DNA of 64,000 bases from Begonia masoniana. Lineage: Eukaryota; Streptophyta; Magnoliopsida; Cucurbitales; Begoniaceae. Where the stretch lies: the NCBI GenBank assembly GCA_022432975.1, contig CM039502.1, forward strand, positions 27,016,996 to 27,080,995. The letters run 5' to 3'. Below the pieces are notes generated by a model that made no database searches, had not been told where the DNA came from, and worked only from the letters and a program-made list of their open reading frames with translations. Below, piece by piece: positions 35,598 through 47,756 of this stretch. The translations under genes were made by a program, and so were the position numbers. Numbering within the stretch: the first letter of the stretch is position 1; each line of letters opens with the position of its first letter.

Positions 35598-37428
35598 CTC
35601 GTAAGAAATGGCAATAGTTTTAATCTGGAGCTTCTCCCGATCGCTCGGGAAGTGAAATGCATCGCTCACTTCTTCAAAGAACTCTCGGAAGTGGGTTGTT
35701 GGATTTTTGGTCGCCAGAGCCTACATTTTCCCATACTTCACATTTGAACCATTACCGTTTCATCTCGATAGGATATTATTCATGTGAGTGACCCAACTGA
35801 CAGTATGTTGTGGTTACCTCACTCATGCTCCGCGGAATCCTCAGATGTTATGGCCCCGGTTTGGGCCGGAGGTGGGTTAAAACTTCCGTGGATCCCAGAG
35901 GGTTTGGGCCGGAGGTTCGGTCATAAAAGGTGTCATCAAAATCCCCCAATCGCTGGGGGAAGAGTGGACATGAAACATATGTAAATAACCTCCCCAGATA
36001 GCAAGACGTGTTTTGGAGCACAATTGACAACGATCCCATCAAACTCCGAAGTTTAAAAGTGCTTCGCAGAGCATTCCATGTTTGTGACCTTCTGGGCATT
36101 TTCAACCAAACAAGCTGTGAGGGGAGAATTTAGTCTGCGACGCCAATCCCAGAGCGGACAATACTTTGCTGAAAAGATGTCGTTACAAATGGGTATCAGA
36201 ACCTGTACTAACCGAAAATGTGGGCCAACGAGTACGTTGGGCCCCGAGGGTGGGTGATTGTGATTTACCCGACTGACACGTATGTGTTGGACCACCCCAT
36301 GCTCCGCGGATCCTCAAAGGCTACGGCCCGGTTGGGGCCGGAGCTGGTTTAAAAACTCCGCTGATCCCAGCGGGTTGGCCGGAGGTTCGTTGTAGAAAGG
36401 GGGTTCTGTTCTGTAACCTCCGAATTAAGATACACCCGTCGTTCCGTCCTTACTGACCCAATGCATTCTGATAAATTTTAAAATTTTCACTCGACAGTCA
36501 AAGTTTGCCCTTAAAATGTTAAAACACTCAGCGCAAATTCATTGTATAAAACTACCTTTATACGAATTAAAGATTAAGACAATTGGTTGAACAGAAACAA
36601 ACCAAAACAGAACACGTCTATACCGCTGAATAGTTTTTTCCAGCGCTAGAAGTAGAGATATAATATCTCGGTGGAGAAACCCGAGAATAGAAGGCATCCA
36701 CCGCTAATAGTGGACCGTCGACACGACGACGTTACTACACCACATCCACCGCTCAAAGAGACAAAGACTCTACCGCTAACCGGTTGACAGTCGAACGAAC
36801 GTCGACTATTCACGCGCTAACGAAACCTCGCTAAAATTCTAAGTACGATAGTAATCCTCAGTATCCACCGATCACAAATGACAAAACCTAAACTCACAAT
36901 CCACCGATCACAAAACGACCAAATCTTTACTCTCATCCTATGCTCACATCATCCGGTTCACAAATGACCACAACCTAATACTCACATCCACCGTGGACTA
37001 CATCCTCCGATAGACAAATCTCAACGTCACTGTGGACAACATCCAACCGATTCGCAATAACACTCAACATAACAGCATATCAACCATTTTCACTCTAAAA
37101 CCAAGAAACTTTCGACTACCAAAGAGCTTGTACATTTTACTGAAAATCATTCAAAAAACATAAATCAACACTTTCTAAAAATACCCAACAAAGCACTACC
37201 TCTAACCAAGATCATGTTTTCATACTCAGAACAGAAAACCATAAAGTTGTGGGGTAAAATAATCAAAACTACTATGTTATGAAAACCCTCTGCACACTTC
37301 ACAAACACTTAAACTGAAAACTTCCTATATCGACATAGTTAAACCTCCTCCTCAGAACGCACCGTGGCATTGAAGTGCGCCCCCAACGCATCCTAGTCCT
37401 CACATGCACAGAGAACACACATTCTGAG
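35598..37428. repeat. Error-rich tandem duplicate of 33735-35597
   Basis: It repeats, in order and orientation, the end of the Athila gag, the Cassandra 1 element, its junction with G4, and 1 kb of the G4 LTR. Nearly every line carries short indels relative to the first copy. The left junction falls at a shared TCTCGTAA/ACACCT point near 35597, and the G4 LTR then resumes at TTCTGAGGC. It is either a segmental duplication or an assembly artefact (see findings). Confidence 0.9.
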
Positions 37429-38401
37429 GCTTCTTCAACCGACATCACAAAACTCATCTATGCCTCATTTTAAGTAAGTAAAGCAACAATGAAATGATAT
37501 GCTGAAACAGATTCATAAACATGCAGTTTCTATTTTCACATCTCTGTTCATTCACGTTCTTTCACTGCCTGATCCCCTCGTTCCATTGGGAGTTGATCAT
37601 TTTTTCCAAAGTCATACTCCTCTCAAAAATTAAGGGCGATTAGTTCCCTGAACAGCTGAATCTATCTAATTCTATGGGGAAGCGGAATCATTTTTTCCAA
37701 AGTCTACATTCCGCATTCATAATTAATGGGCAGATTAGTTCCCTTAACACTGATGCTGTTCCATTTCGTTCATACCTTGCCATGCCATTACATGTCAATT
37801 CATTTTCGTGTGTTCTTTCCAACCATGATACCTGACATACAGAAAACCTTAAACAAGCATCACAACCTAATGTTTTGTGATGTCGACCCTAAGGCGAGCC
37901 ACATAACTCTAACTACCCCTGACTTCTTGGAACCGTTGGGTTATCTCGGGATTTTACTCCCTAAAAACTAAACAGAGCGTTAATTCAATCTTCACTATAA
38001 CTCATTCTAAACCATCAGAACCTACGGAGCTGAACTTGTAATCTCTATTAATCGTGCATTCTCGTTATTACATAAATCCAACCTACTCTCATTCACATAG
38101 CATTCCCAAAACACACATGTACTCTCTCTGCTATCCAGCCACTAAAACTCAGAAAACTCACCTAGGTTGTGGAATGGAAATCGGAGAGGAAATCGCCTAG
38201 AGAGCTCTGCTGAGCTTGAGCTGAATACCGAAAAGAGGAAGTATAGGAAAATAGTGGCGGCTACAGTGCATTCAATCGCAAAATCTATTTCCTTAAATAG
38301 GTTATCACTATAAATCTCTATTACCGTTATGCCCTTGCTTAGTCTTTCATTAACCTAATCAGTAATTCTTTAAATTTCATTCATAAAATGTACTCTATTA
38401 G

Positions 38402-39223
38402 TGTAACGACCCCTTTTTCCAGCAAGATATTGTCCGCTCTGGGGATTGGGCCGTAGCCCAATATCCTCTCCTCACGACTTTGTTTGGCGAGGACTTCCTA
38501 ATCGGTCACCCAACCTGGTACTACTGTCGCCGAAGCACTTTTAACTTCGGAGTTCTTATGGGATCCGTTGTCAATTGTGCTCCAAAACACGTCTTACTAT
38601 ATTGGAAGGGTCTCTTTACATATGTTTCATTTCCATATACTTCCCCAAGCGATGTGGGATTGTGACGACCCCCTTTTTACGACCTGTCACCTTCCGGTTC
38701 GCCCGCATGGATGTACCGCCATCCGGGTTCCGGTTCGTGCAACCATCGTACCATACTACACATCCGGGTCATCACAATCACCCCCCCTCGGGGGCCCAAC
38801 ATCCTCGTTGGCCACATTTTCAGTTGGGTACAGGCTTTGATACTATTTGTAACGACCCCTTTTCCCAGCAAGATATTGTCTGCTCTGGGGATTGGGCCGT
38901 AGCCCAATATCCTCCCCTCACGGCTTTCTTTGGCGAGGACTTCCCAGTCGGTCACCCAACCTGGTACTACTCTCAGCGAAGCACTTTTAAATTCGGAGTT
39001 CTTATGGGATCTGTTGTCAATTGTGCTCCAAAATGCGTCTTACTATATTGGAAGGGTCTCTTTACATATGTTTCATTTTCACATACTTCCCCAAGCGATG
39101 TGGGATTGTGACGACCCCCTTTTTACGACCTGTCACCTTCCGGTTCGCCCACGCGAACGTACCGCCATCCAAGTTCTGATTCATGCAGCCATCGTACCAT
39201 ACTTACACATCCGGGTCATCACA
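38402..39223 (-). mobile_element. Cassandra element 2, complete (822 bp, TSD ATTAG)
   Basis: LTRs 38402-38776 and 38848-39223, nearly identical, separated by 71 bp containing the primer site (plus strand GGCTTTGATACTAT) and a polypurine complement (CCCCCCCTCGGGGG). ATTAG flanks it at 38397-38401 and 39224-39228; the uninterrupted G4 5' LTR reads TATTAGTTGACAAGG there, which confirms the empty site. 5S-like segments lie at 38488-38566 and the equivalent place in the second LTR. Confidence 0.95.
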
Positions 39224-39268
39224 ATTAGTTGACAAGGTAAAATCGGTTCAATGGAACTGGGTGTTACA

Positions 39269-39286
39269 ATCTATCCTCCTTAAAAG
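39269..39286 (-). promoter_or_regulatory. Polypurine tract of G4
   Basis: Minus strand CTTTTAAGGAGGATAGAT immediately precedes the LTR start TGTAACACCC at 39268. Confidence 0.8.
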
Positions 39287-39303
39287 AATTTTGTCATCAA
39301 AAT

Positions 39304-42300
39304 TCAATACCTGAATAATTCTGGATGTTGGTCCATCATGTCCTGCTGGCACTCCCAAGTTGTCTTTTCAACATTCTGGTTACGCCATAACACCTTCACT
39401 AGTTGAACTTCCTTATTACGTAGCACTTTTGTTGCATAGTCGAGAATTTCTACAGGTTTCTCCTCATAGGTAAGGGTAGAATGGACTTCAATGTTCTGCT
39501 GTTCCGCAATCTGAGATGGATCCCGCATACACTTCTTCAACATGGAACACATTATGGATTCCTTCCATAGAAGTTGGTAACTGTAATTGGTAAGCTGTCT
39601 TCCCCATCCTCTTCAAGATTGAGAATGGTCCAATATATCTGGGGTTCAACTTGCCTCTCTTTCCAAATCTCACAACTCCCTTGAATGGTGATACTTTAAG
39701 AAAAACTTCATCACCAACTTCGAAGTCGAATTCTCTACGTCTCTTATCGGCATAGCTTTTCTGTCGACTTTGAGCTGTTAAGATTCTCTATCGGATGAGG
39801 GCAATCTTTTCCACTGTTTGCTGCACAACATCAAAACCAATCAAACGTGCTTCCCCAACTTCGTCCCAATACAAAGGAGATCTGCATTTTCGTCCATACA
39901 ACACTTCATACGGTGCCATACCTATGGTTGCCTAAAACTTGTTGTTATAAGAGAATTCCACCAACAATAAATACTTACTCCAAGATCCTTGAAAATCTAA
40001 AATGCATGCACGAAGCATGTCCTCCAACGTTTGGATAGTCCTTTCAGATTGTCCATCTGTTTGAGGGTGAAAGGCTGTGCTAAAGTTGAGTTGTGTACCC
40101 ATAGCCTTAGGCAGACTCTTCCAAAACCTTCGACGTAAATCTAGAGTCTCGATCAGAAACTATAGTGCTTGGAACTCCATGCAGTCTAACAATCTCATGC
40201 ACATACAATTCAGCTAGTTGGTCCATTGAGTAGGTCATCTTTATGGGCAGAAAATGGGCAGATTTGGTTAGACGATCTACTATCACCCATATTGCATCGT
40301 GTCTCTTTGCTGTCCTAGGCAATCCTACCACAAAGTCCATCGTTATTTGTTCCCATTTCCATTCGGGAACTGGTAATGGTTGCAATGCTCCTGCAGGCCT
40401 CTAATGTTCAGCTTTAACTTGTTGGCAAACTAAACATAATCCTACGTACTCGGCCACACTTCTTTTCATATTTGGCCACCAATAATGTTGCTTAAGGTTT
40501 CTATACATTTTTGTACTTCCAGGATGGACAGAGAGTCTAGAAGAATGAGCTTCCGAAAGGATCTCTTTTCAAAGTTCTTTATCTGTTTGAACAAACCATC
40601 TATTTTGAAACTTGAGAATTCTATCAACAGAATAGTTGAAATCCGACTTATCGGTAGAATCCATGCATGACTTATACTTGTTGCACTTAGCATCTATCGC
40701 CTATGCTTCCTTTACTCTTTCCAAAATAGTAGGCTTCAAGGTTATGGCAGAGAGCATAGTTGACACGCTGGACACAGCTTCCAAGTTAAATCTTTGAAAC
40801 TCTGCCTCTAAGGCTAATGGTATGTCAAGAATCAATGCAGAGGCCGATGTTGTCACTCTACTCAAAGCATCAGCCACTACATTCTCCTTGCCGAGGTGAT
40901 ATTTAATCTCAAAATCATAGTCCTTGACAAACTCCAACCATCTACGTTGCCTCATATTTAATTCTTTCTGTGTGAAAATATACTTCAGACTTTTATGGTC
41001 CGAAAATATCTCACAAGACTGTCCATACGAGAAATGCCTCCAAATCTTTAGTGCAAAAACCACTGCAGCTAATTCTAAGTCGTGTGTAGGGTAATTCTTC
41101 TCATGTGTTTTCAACTGCCTAGAAGCATAGGCTATTACTTTTCCATCTTGCATCAACACACAGCTGAGTCCAACTTTGGAAGCGTCACAATAAATGCTGA
41201 ACTTTCCATTTTCAACAGGGAGTGTTAATACTGGAGCATTGGTCAACTTCTGTTTCAAAGTCTGGAAACTGGATTCACATTCTTCTGTCCATGCATACTT
41301 AATGTTTTTCCTTGTTAACAGAGTGAGGGGTGTTGCAACCTTTGAGAACCCTTCAATAAATTTCCTGTAATATTCTGCTAATCCAAGGAAACTCCGAATA
41401 TCAGTGGCATTCTTCGGTTGGGGCCACTCCTTAACTGCTTAAACGTTGGCTGGATCGACAGATATCCCATCACCCGAGATCACATGACTAAAAAAGTGAA
41501 CTCTGTCCAACCAAAACTCACACTTGGAAAACTTGGCATAAAGTTGGTGCTGCCTTAGTACTCCCAATACCAAGTTCAAATGTCTTGTATGCTCCTCCTT
41601 AGTACGTTAATAGATTAGTATATCATCAATAAATACTATGACAAACTTATCCAAATACTCATGAAACACCCTATTCATAAGATCCATGAATGCTGCTGGT
41701 GCATTTGTCAATCCAAAAGACATAACCAAAAACTCATAATGTCCATACCTTGTGCGAAAGGCAGTCTTAGGAATATCTTCTGATTTGACTTTCAATTGGT
41801 AATAACCGGACCTAAGGTAAATCTTAGAGAAAACTCGTGCACCGTTAAGCTGGTCGAATAAATCATCGATCCTTGGCAATGGATACTTGTTCTTGATGGT
41901 TAAATTATTCAATTCCCGATAATCAATGCACATACGCATTGATCCATCCTTCTTTTTGACAAAAAGAACTGGTGCACCCCATGGTGAAAAGCTTGGGCGT
42001 ATGAACCCTTTTTCCAATAGTTCCTCTAATAGTTTCTTTAATTTCTTAAGCTCTGTGGGTGCTAATCTATAGGGATTCTTAGATACAGGCTCGGCGCCTA
42101 GGTAAACATCTACAACAAACTCAATTTCCCTATCTGGCGGCAAACCAGGAATGTCATCTAGAAATACTTCTGAAAAATCTTGGACAACTAAGACATTCTG
42201 AGGACTTACTTTTCCTATTAGTTGTGTGTCTAAAACACTGGCCAAAAAGCACAAATACTCCCCGCATGGAGAAGGTCTAGCGTTGACAGAGGTCATAACA

Positions 42301-42560
42301 GACATTCCCTTACTCTTCTTCGAGGCTTGAAAGGTATGCTTCAAACCACCAGGGGGTTGAAAACTAACTACTCCAGTCCTACAATCAATTGTGGCATAAT
42401 GCTTGAACAACCAATCCATTACTAAGATTACATCAAATCCCATTATATCTATAATAATGAGATCAACAGGTAAATTCTTGTTTCCTACCAACACACACTA
42501 TCAAAACATCAGCTTGGTTAGAGTGCATGCGTTCACCAAAGGGTAACGCGACATTAAACA
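39304..42560 (-). pseudogene. pol of G4, with stops and frameshifts
   Basis: RT at 41607-42494 keeps [17 protein letters not shown] and FIDD; RNase H at 40701-41258 keeps [15 protein letters not shown] and DHKSLKYIF; integrase fragments at 40107-40385 keep [18 protein letters not shown] and IVSDRDSRF; the chromodomain region ends LTYEEKPVEILDYATKVLRN to HPELFRY-stop at 39304. Frames are broken near 42520, 41607, 41450, 40700, 40400, 40110 and 39545. Order and content equal G3, so it is the same family, older or less well assembled. Confidence 0.9.
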
Positions 42561-43783
42561 CGATGCTCAGTAGGGTAACTGTACATCTAACTTGACAGCA
42601 AACGCATACGCTATAAACGAGTGTGTTGCACCAGAATCTATTAAAGTAAAAGCAGGTATAGAGTTGATCAAAATGGTACCTGACACTACAGCGGGTTGTT
42701 CCTCATCGACCGACTCCAACATGGAGAATATCCTCGGCTTTATCTTAGTAGGGCCACTCTTCAGAGCTGGACAGTCTCTGTTAATATGGTCGACTTTGTT
42801 ACAGTTGAAGCATCGGGTGATTCTGGGATTTGGGCAATCCCTGAATGTGTGTCCAACTTCCTCACAGTTGAAACACTTTCCCGTCCCAAACCGGCACTCG
42901 CCCAGGTGACCTTTCAAACACTTTGGGCACTGGGGAAACTTCCTGGTATCCGGTACATTCCTTCTTGTTCCTTGGTTACTCTAGCATTCACTGGGCCTCT
43001 TCATTCCTCTCTGCTGTTGGGGCTGGATGAACTTTCGCGAGGCTTCCTTCAGTCCAGAACACTTCATTTCAGCTTCTTCCACCTCCAATGCTGTGGACAC
43101 AACTTCACTAAATGACAGCCCTTTAATACCATAGAATTTGACTCCTCTATAAATTTCCGGCTTCAGTCCATGCACAAACTGAAACACCTTATAATCATTC
43201 TTATGAAAAAAATGTCCAGCAAACTTAGACAGGGACTCGAATTGCCTACTGTACTCTGCCACAGACCCTGTCTGCTTCAAGTTAGAAACTCTACCTTCTT
43301 TGCGGCCTGGACTGTGCTGTTAAAATATTTCTCATAGAAAACCTCCTTGAAACTGGACCAGGACATAGCTAGAACATCAGTGGTGGTCTCTATTGTTTTA
43401 CACCAAAGTTGAGCATCCCCAGCCAAATGGAACGTTGCCAGAGTGACTTTGTCTCCTTCTCTGATGTTGGCACATCTGAACATGCTCTCAATCTTCCTAA
43501 GTCACTCCCCAACAACAATCGGATTGGACGATTTTCCATCAAGTGTGGGTTGCTGTAGCCCTCCGGAATCGGTCCTCCTGAATGCTCCTATGCTGGACTC
43601 GAGTTGGGCACTTCAGTGTACTTCTCGGTTCAACAATACTCCCAACTGATCGGACTGCTGACGAACCAAATCAGTCTGCTGACGCACCAAATCCGTCAGC
43701 TGCCTAATTACACCAGGATCCTCCTCACGTCCCGGATTTGGTATCTCTCTTGGTACTCTTGGTCTTCCTGGTCGTCTAGACAT
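42561..43783 (-). pseudogene. gag and start of protease of G4, broken
   Basis: It starts MSRRPGRPRVPREIPN at 43783. Then come the glutamine-rich stretch DLVRQQTDLVRQQSDQLGVL, the core MFRCANIREGDK, FEVFYEKYFNSTVQ-like codons and SLSKFAGHFFH, two CCHC knuckles (CFNCEEVGHTFRDC, CFNCNKVDHINRDC; the second has Asp for Gly), and the protease start LIDSGATHSFIA. At least three frame breaks (near 43500, 43280 and 42960). Confidence 0.88.
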
Positions 43784-43919
43784 CTTACTAGATTCCTGTA
43801 CAGGGTTAATTACACTCTTAAATATCTAATAGTTAAGGTTAACATAAATGCTTACAGTTGTTGAAGTACTTCCATGCAACAATTGGCACTGATGATAATC
43901 TTTGAACGGTTAACTGATG

Positions 43920-43931
43920 TTTCTGATACCA
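43920..43931 (-). promoter_or_regulatory. Primer-binding site of G4
   Basis: Minus strand TGGTATCAGAAA, 3 nt from the 5' LTR end at 43935. Confidence 0.8.
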
Positions 43932-43934
43932 TAC

Positions 43935-45996
43935 TGTAACTCCCCAAATTAAATAAACCCGGTTCGTTACTCATAATACTGAACCACATAATGACATTCT
44001 GAGAAAATTTCAAAATTTCACTCGACGGTCAAATTTTGACCCTTAAAATGTTAAAACTTGCAGCAGAAATTCATTTGTATAAAACGACTTTATTAACTAA
44101 TAAAATATTAAAGACAATTGGTTGAAAGAAACAAAACAAAACAGAATACGTCCACCGTTGAATAGTTCCAGCGATAGAAGTAGAGATATAATAGTCTCGG
44201 TGGTAGAAACGAGAATAGAAGGCATCCACTGCTAAACAGTGACAGTCGAACGACACGTCGACTACCCACATCCACCGCTCAAGAGACAAAAGACATCTAC
44301 CGCTAAACAGTGACAGTCGAACGACACGTCGACTACCCACATCCACCGCTCACGAAACATCGATAAAATCCTAAGTACGACAGTACTCCTGAGCATCCAC
44401 TGATCATAAAATGACAAAACCTAATACTCACATCCACCGATCACAAAACGACAAATATCTATTACTCTCATCTACGCTCACATCCACCGGCCACAAAACG
44501 ACAAAACCTAATACTCACATCCACCAGTGGACTACATCCGCCGATAGACAATAATACTCAACGTCCACCGGTGGACTACATTCACCGATCGACAATAACA
44601 CTCAACATAACAGCATATCAACCATTTTCACTCTAAACAAAGAAAAAACTCCGACTACCAAAAGAGCTTGTACATTTTACTGAAAATCGTTCAAACAACA
44701 TAAGTCCACAACTTTCTAAAAATACCCAGCAAAGCAACTACCTCTAAACCGAATCATGTTTTTCATACTCAGAACAAGAAAACCATAAAGTTGTTAAAAA
44801 TATCAAAACTACTAATGTTATTAAAACCCTCTGCACACTTCCACAAACACTTAACCACTGAAACTTCATATATAGACAATAGTTAAACCGCCTCATCAGA
44901 ACGCCAAACCGTGGCATTGAAGTGCTCCCCCAACCAGCCTAGTCCTCAACATGCACAGAGAACACACCTTCTGAGGCTTCTTCACCTACATCACAAAACT
45001 CATCTATTAGACCTAATGCTAAGTAAGTAAAGCAACAATGAATGATATGCTGAAACATATATCCTAAACATGCAGTTTCTATTTCACATCTCTGTTGCAT
45101 TCACGTTCTTTCACTGATCTGATCCCTCGTTCCATTGGGAGTTGGATCATTTTTTTTCCAAGTCATACATCCTCTTCAAAATTAAGGGGCAGATTAGTTC
45201 CCTGAACAGCTGATCTGATCCTAAATTCTATTGGGAAGGCGGATCAATTTTCCCAAAGTCATACATTCTCTTCATAAATTAAGGGGCAGATTAGTTCCCT
45301 TAACAGCTGATCTGTTACATTCTGTTCATACCTTGCCATGCCATTACATGTAAATTCATTTTCGTGTTCTTTCCAAAACATGATACATGACATACAGAAA
45401 ACATTTAAACAAGCATAAACCTAATGTTTTGTGATGTAGACCCGAAGGCAGACACATACTCTACTTACCTGACTTCCTGGGAAAAGTTGGGTTATCTCGG
45501 GATTTTACTCACCTAAAATAATAAACAGAGCGTTAATTCAATCTTCACTATAACTCATTCTAAACCATTCAGAAACCTAAGGAAGCTAACTTGGAACTCT
45601 ATTAATCGTGCATTCTCGGTTTATTACATAAATCCGAACCTACTCTCATTCACAGCATTCCCAAAACACACATTGTACTCTCTCTGCTATCCAGCCACTA
45701 AAACTCAAGAAAACTCACCTAGGTTGTGGAATGGAAATCGGAGAGGAAATCGCCTGGAGAGCTCTGCTGAGCTTGAGCTGAATACTGAAAGAGGAAGTAT
45801 AGAAAATAGTGGCGGCTACAGTGCATTAATCGCAAAATCTATTTCCTTAAATAGGTTATCACTATAAATCTCTATTTACCGTTATGCCCTTGCTTAGTCT
45901 TTCATTAACCTAATCAGTAATTCTCTTAAATTCATTCATAAAATGTACTCTATTAGTTGACAAGGTAAAATCGGTTCAATGGAACTGGGTGTTACA
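43935..45996 (-). mobile_element. 5' LTR of G4 (2062 bp)
   Basis: Clean copy. Minus strand TGTAACACCCAGTTCCATTG to GGGGAGTTACA. It contains repeats around CACATCCACCGATCACAAAA (44390-44580), the duplicated block near 45120 and 45220, the acceptor-like site near 44990 and the donor-like CTTACCTG near 45470. Confidence 0.92.
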
Positions 45997-46262
45997 TCGT
46001 CACAATCCCACATCGCTTGGGGAAGTATGTGAAAATGAAACATATGTAAAGAGACCCTCCAAGATAGCAAGACGCGTTTTGGAGCACAATTGACAACGGA
46101 TCCCATAAAAACTCCGAAGTTAAAAGTGCTTCGGCGAGAGCAATTCCAGGTTGGGTGACCTTCTGGGAAGTTTTCGCCAAACAAAGCTGTGAGGGGAGGT
46201 TATTGGGCTGCGGCCCAATCCCCAGAGCGGACAATATCTTGCTGGGAAAAGGGGTCGTTACA
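45997..46262 (+). mobile_element. Cassandra element 1, rest of the 3' LTR
   Basis: It resumes at TCGTCACAATCCCACATCGC after G4 and ends AAAGGGGTCGTTACA. A second 5S-like segment is at 46098-46177. With 34415-34567 it makes a 414-bp LTR, matching the 415-bp 5' LTR. Confidence 0.92.
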
Positions 46263-46582
46263 ATTTAGCTCTTGTGTCATAATTCCTCAACTTAAGTCGT
46301 CCAATGTTGGAATAGCAAAATATTGGATAGGTCTATCTCGTTCGTCCATGACCCGATTGATATTTTCTTGTATTCCTCTTGGGTCGCCATATTTTTTTCT
46401 TCTTATGAGTTATTGATCTCTTGCCCTTGTTGCCTTCGTCATGCTCGAAATGTACGCTCATTTTATGATCGCAGGACACTATATCTGATCGTCATGCATC
46501 AAAGGAGAATCCCTGAAACGAAGAAGAAAACAAATTTGTGAAAATTTGTTTAAAGCACAAAACAATAAAAATCTATCTATTG
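46263..46582 (-). mobile_element. Athila leader / start of gag region
   Basis: Unique to the Athila layer: it lies between Cassandra 1 and the Athila primer site. Short minus-strand frames only. It should join the gag at 33928 once the nested insertions are removed. Confidence 0.65.
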
Positions 46583-46600
46583 TCCTTGGCAACGACTCCA
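46583..46600 (-). promoter_or_regulatory. Primer-binding site of the Athila element (tRNA-Asp type, mutated)
   Basis: Minus strand TGGAGTCGTTGCCAAGGA, 6 nt from the LTR end. The usual Athila site is TGGCGCCGTTGCCGGGGA, complementary to tRNA-Asp; four differences, mostly C/G to T/A. Confidence 0.65.
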
Positions 46601-46606
46601 AAAATT

Positions 46607-47756
46607 TGTTGACAAAATATACACGCAAGTATACATATCGGACACAAGTAATATAAAGTAAGTTGTCGATCCTACGAGGACAATGTAGATTTAGTTGATT
46701 CAAGCATAAACAAAGAGATACAAATTTATGATTGAGAATGAAATAAATGTATTTAATATAATTAAATATCAGATAATAGATCGAAATAAATTGAAATGTG
46801 AATCAAATTGATTAAGCGGTTGTTGAGGTCGATTTCTCCGTACATGAAATTTACTTTAAATGTGTAGCGTGTTACAGCTCTCCTTCAAATAACGAGATTT
46901 TACTTAGATCCTAGGGTTCCATCGAATTGTCCTAATTCATCCTCTATCACTTCTTGCGATTAATTGAAAGAACATAATATTTTGCACGATATTATAACTT
47001 AAATCTCAATGCCACGTATATCGGATTAAAACAACATGCTAAACCTGAATTCCAAATAAATTTATATTCATCTTAAAATTTAAAATACGATCAACCGTAA
47101 ATAATAATGTACATTATACTTTGCCTCTCGACACAATCTTACTACAACCTGCAATAACTAGAAGTTGATTCAAAGGCAAAATGTAGAAAGACTACACATT
47201 CAGTGAAATACATACTAATACTCTCTTTCAACCAACTAAAAAATATTAGTGTCATGTTCGTCCATATGAAAACGTAAGAAAAATCTAAGATCAAATGATA
47301 ATGGGCGGGGGGGGGGGAAATGAAGAAGAATTCCTTGCTCCTGGCCCGAGGGTCCTCTCTTCCTCTCTAGCTCTTGGTGCTCCTCTGCATACCCTCCTTC
47401 TTCCTCTTTAATTTCTTTTTCTTTTAATTCCCTTATTCTCTCTTCCAATGACTTTTTCTCTTTATATTCCCTGATTGTTCTCAGGTTTGAATAATTTGCG
47501 AACTAGATTTTTTCTCTTATTGTGCTTTCGTCTTAATATGTCCCTAAACATACTTTCTGCAAATTATAGAATACCATCATGCATAATTCAAAGAATAACT
47601 TAAAATTAATAATAAAAAATGAAAATTAATTGCTAACGTGCCAATGCTACGTAAATGTTTACAGCATTTTGCAACTAATTTGCATGGATATTACTTAAAC
47701 CCACCACTTTATACATAATATTACACACATAAGATTACGCTTTTTAGGAGTCAACA
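46607..47756 (-). mobile_element. 5' LTR of the Athila element (1150 bp)
   Basis: Minus strand TGTTGACTCCTAAAAA to TATTTTGTCAACA, with inverted termini TGTTGAC/GTCAACA. It partners the truncated LTR at 9192-9877; strong divergence marks it as the oldest element in the window. CCGTG follows at 47757. Confidence 0.85.

Larger units (their letters stand above)
34568..39268 (-). mobile_element. 3' LTR of G4, with duplication and inserted Cassandra
   Basis: It begins (plus strand) TGTAACGCTCCGAATT and ends AACTGGGTGTTACA. The true LTR parts are 34568-35597, then 37429-38396 and 39229-39268; together they match 43935-45996. The region 35598 to about 38050 shows frequent one-base gaps and substitutions relative to the 5' LTR, whereas 38050-38400 is cleaner. 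Confidence 0.85.
34568..45996 (-). mobile_element. Gypsy element G4, Tekay-like (family B), TSD TCGTC
   Basis: Flanked by TCGTC at 34563-34567 and 45997-46001, inside the 3' LTR of Cassandra 1; the two Cassandra halves join to a full LTR when it is removed. 5' LTR 43935-45996, internal 39269-43934, 3' LTR 34568-39268. The 3' LTR is enlarged by a local duplication (35598-37428) and by Cassandra 2. Coding is more decayed than in G3. Confidence 0.93.
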
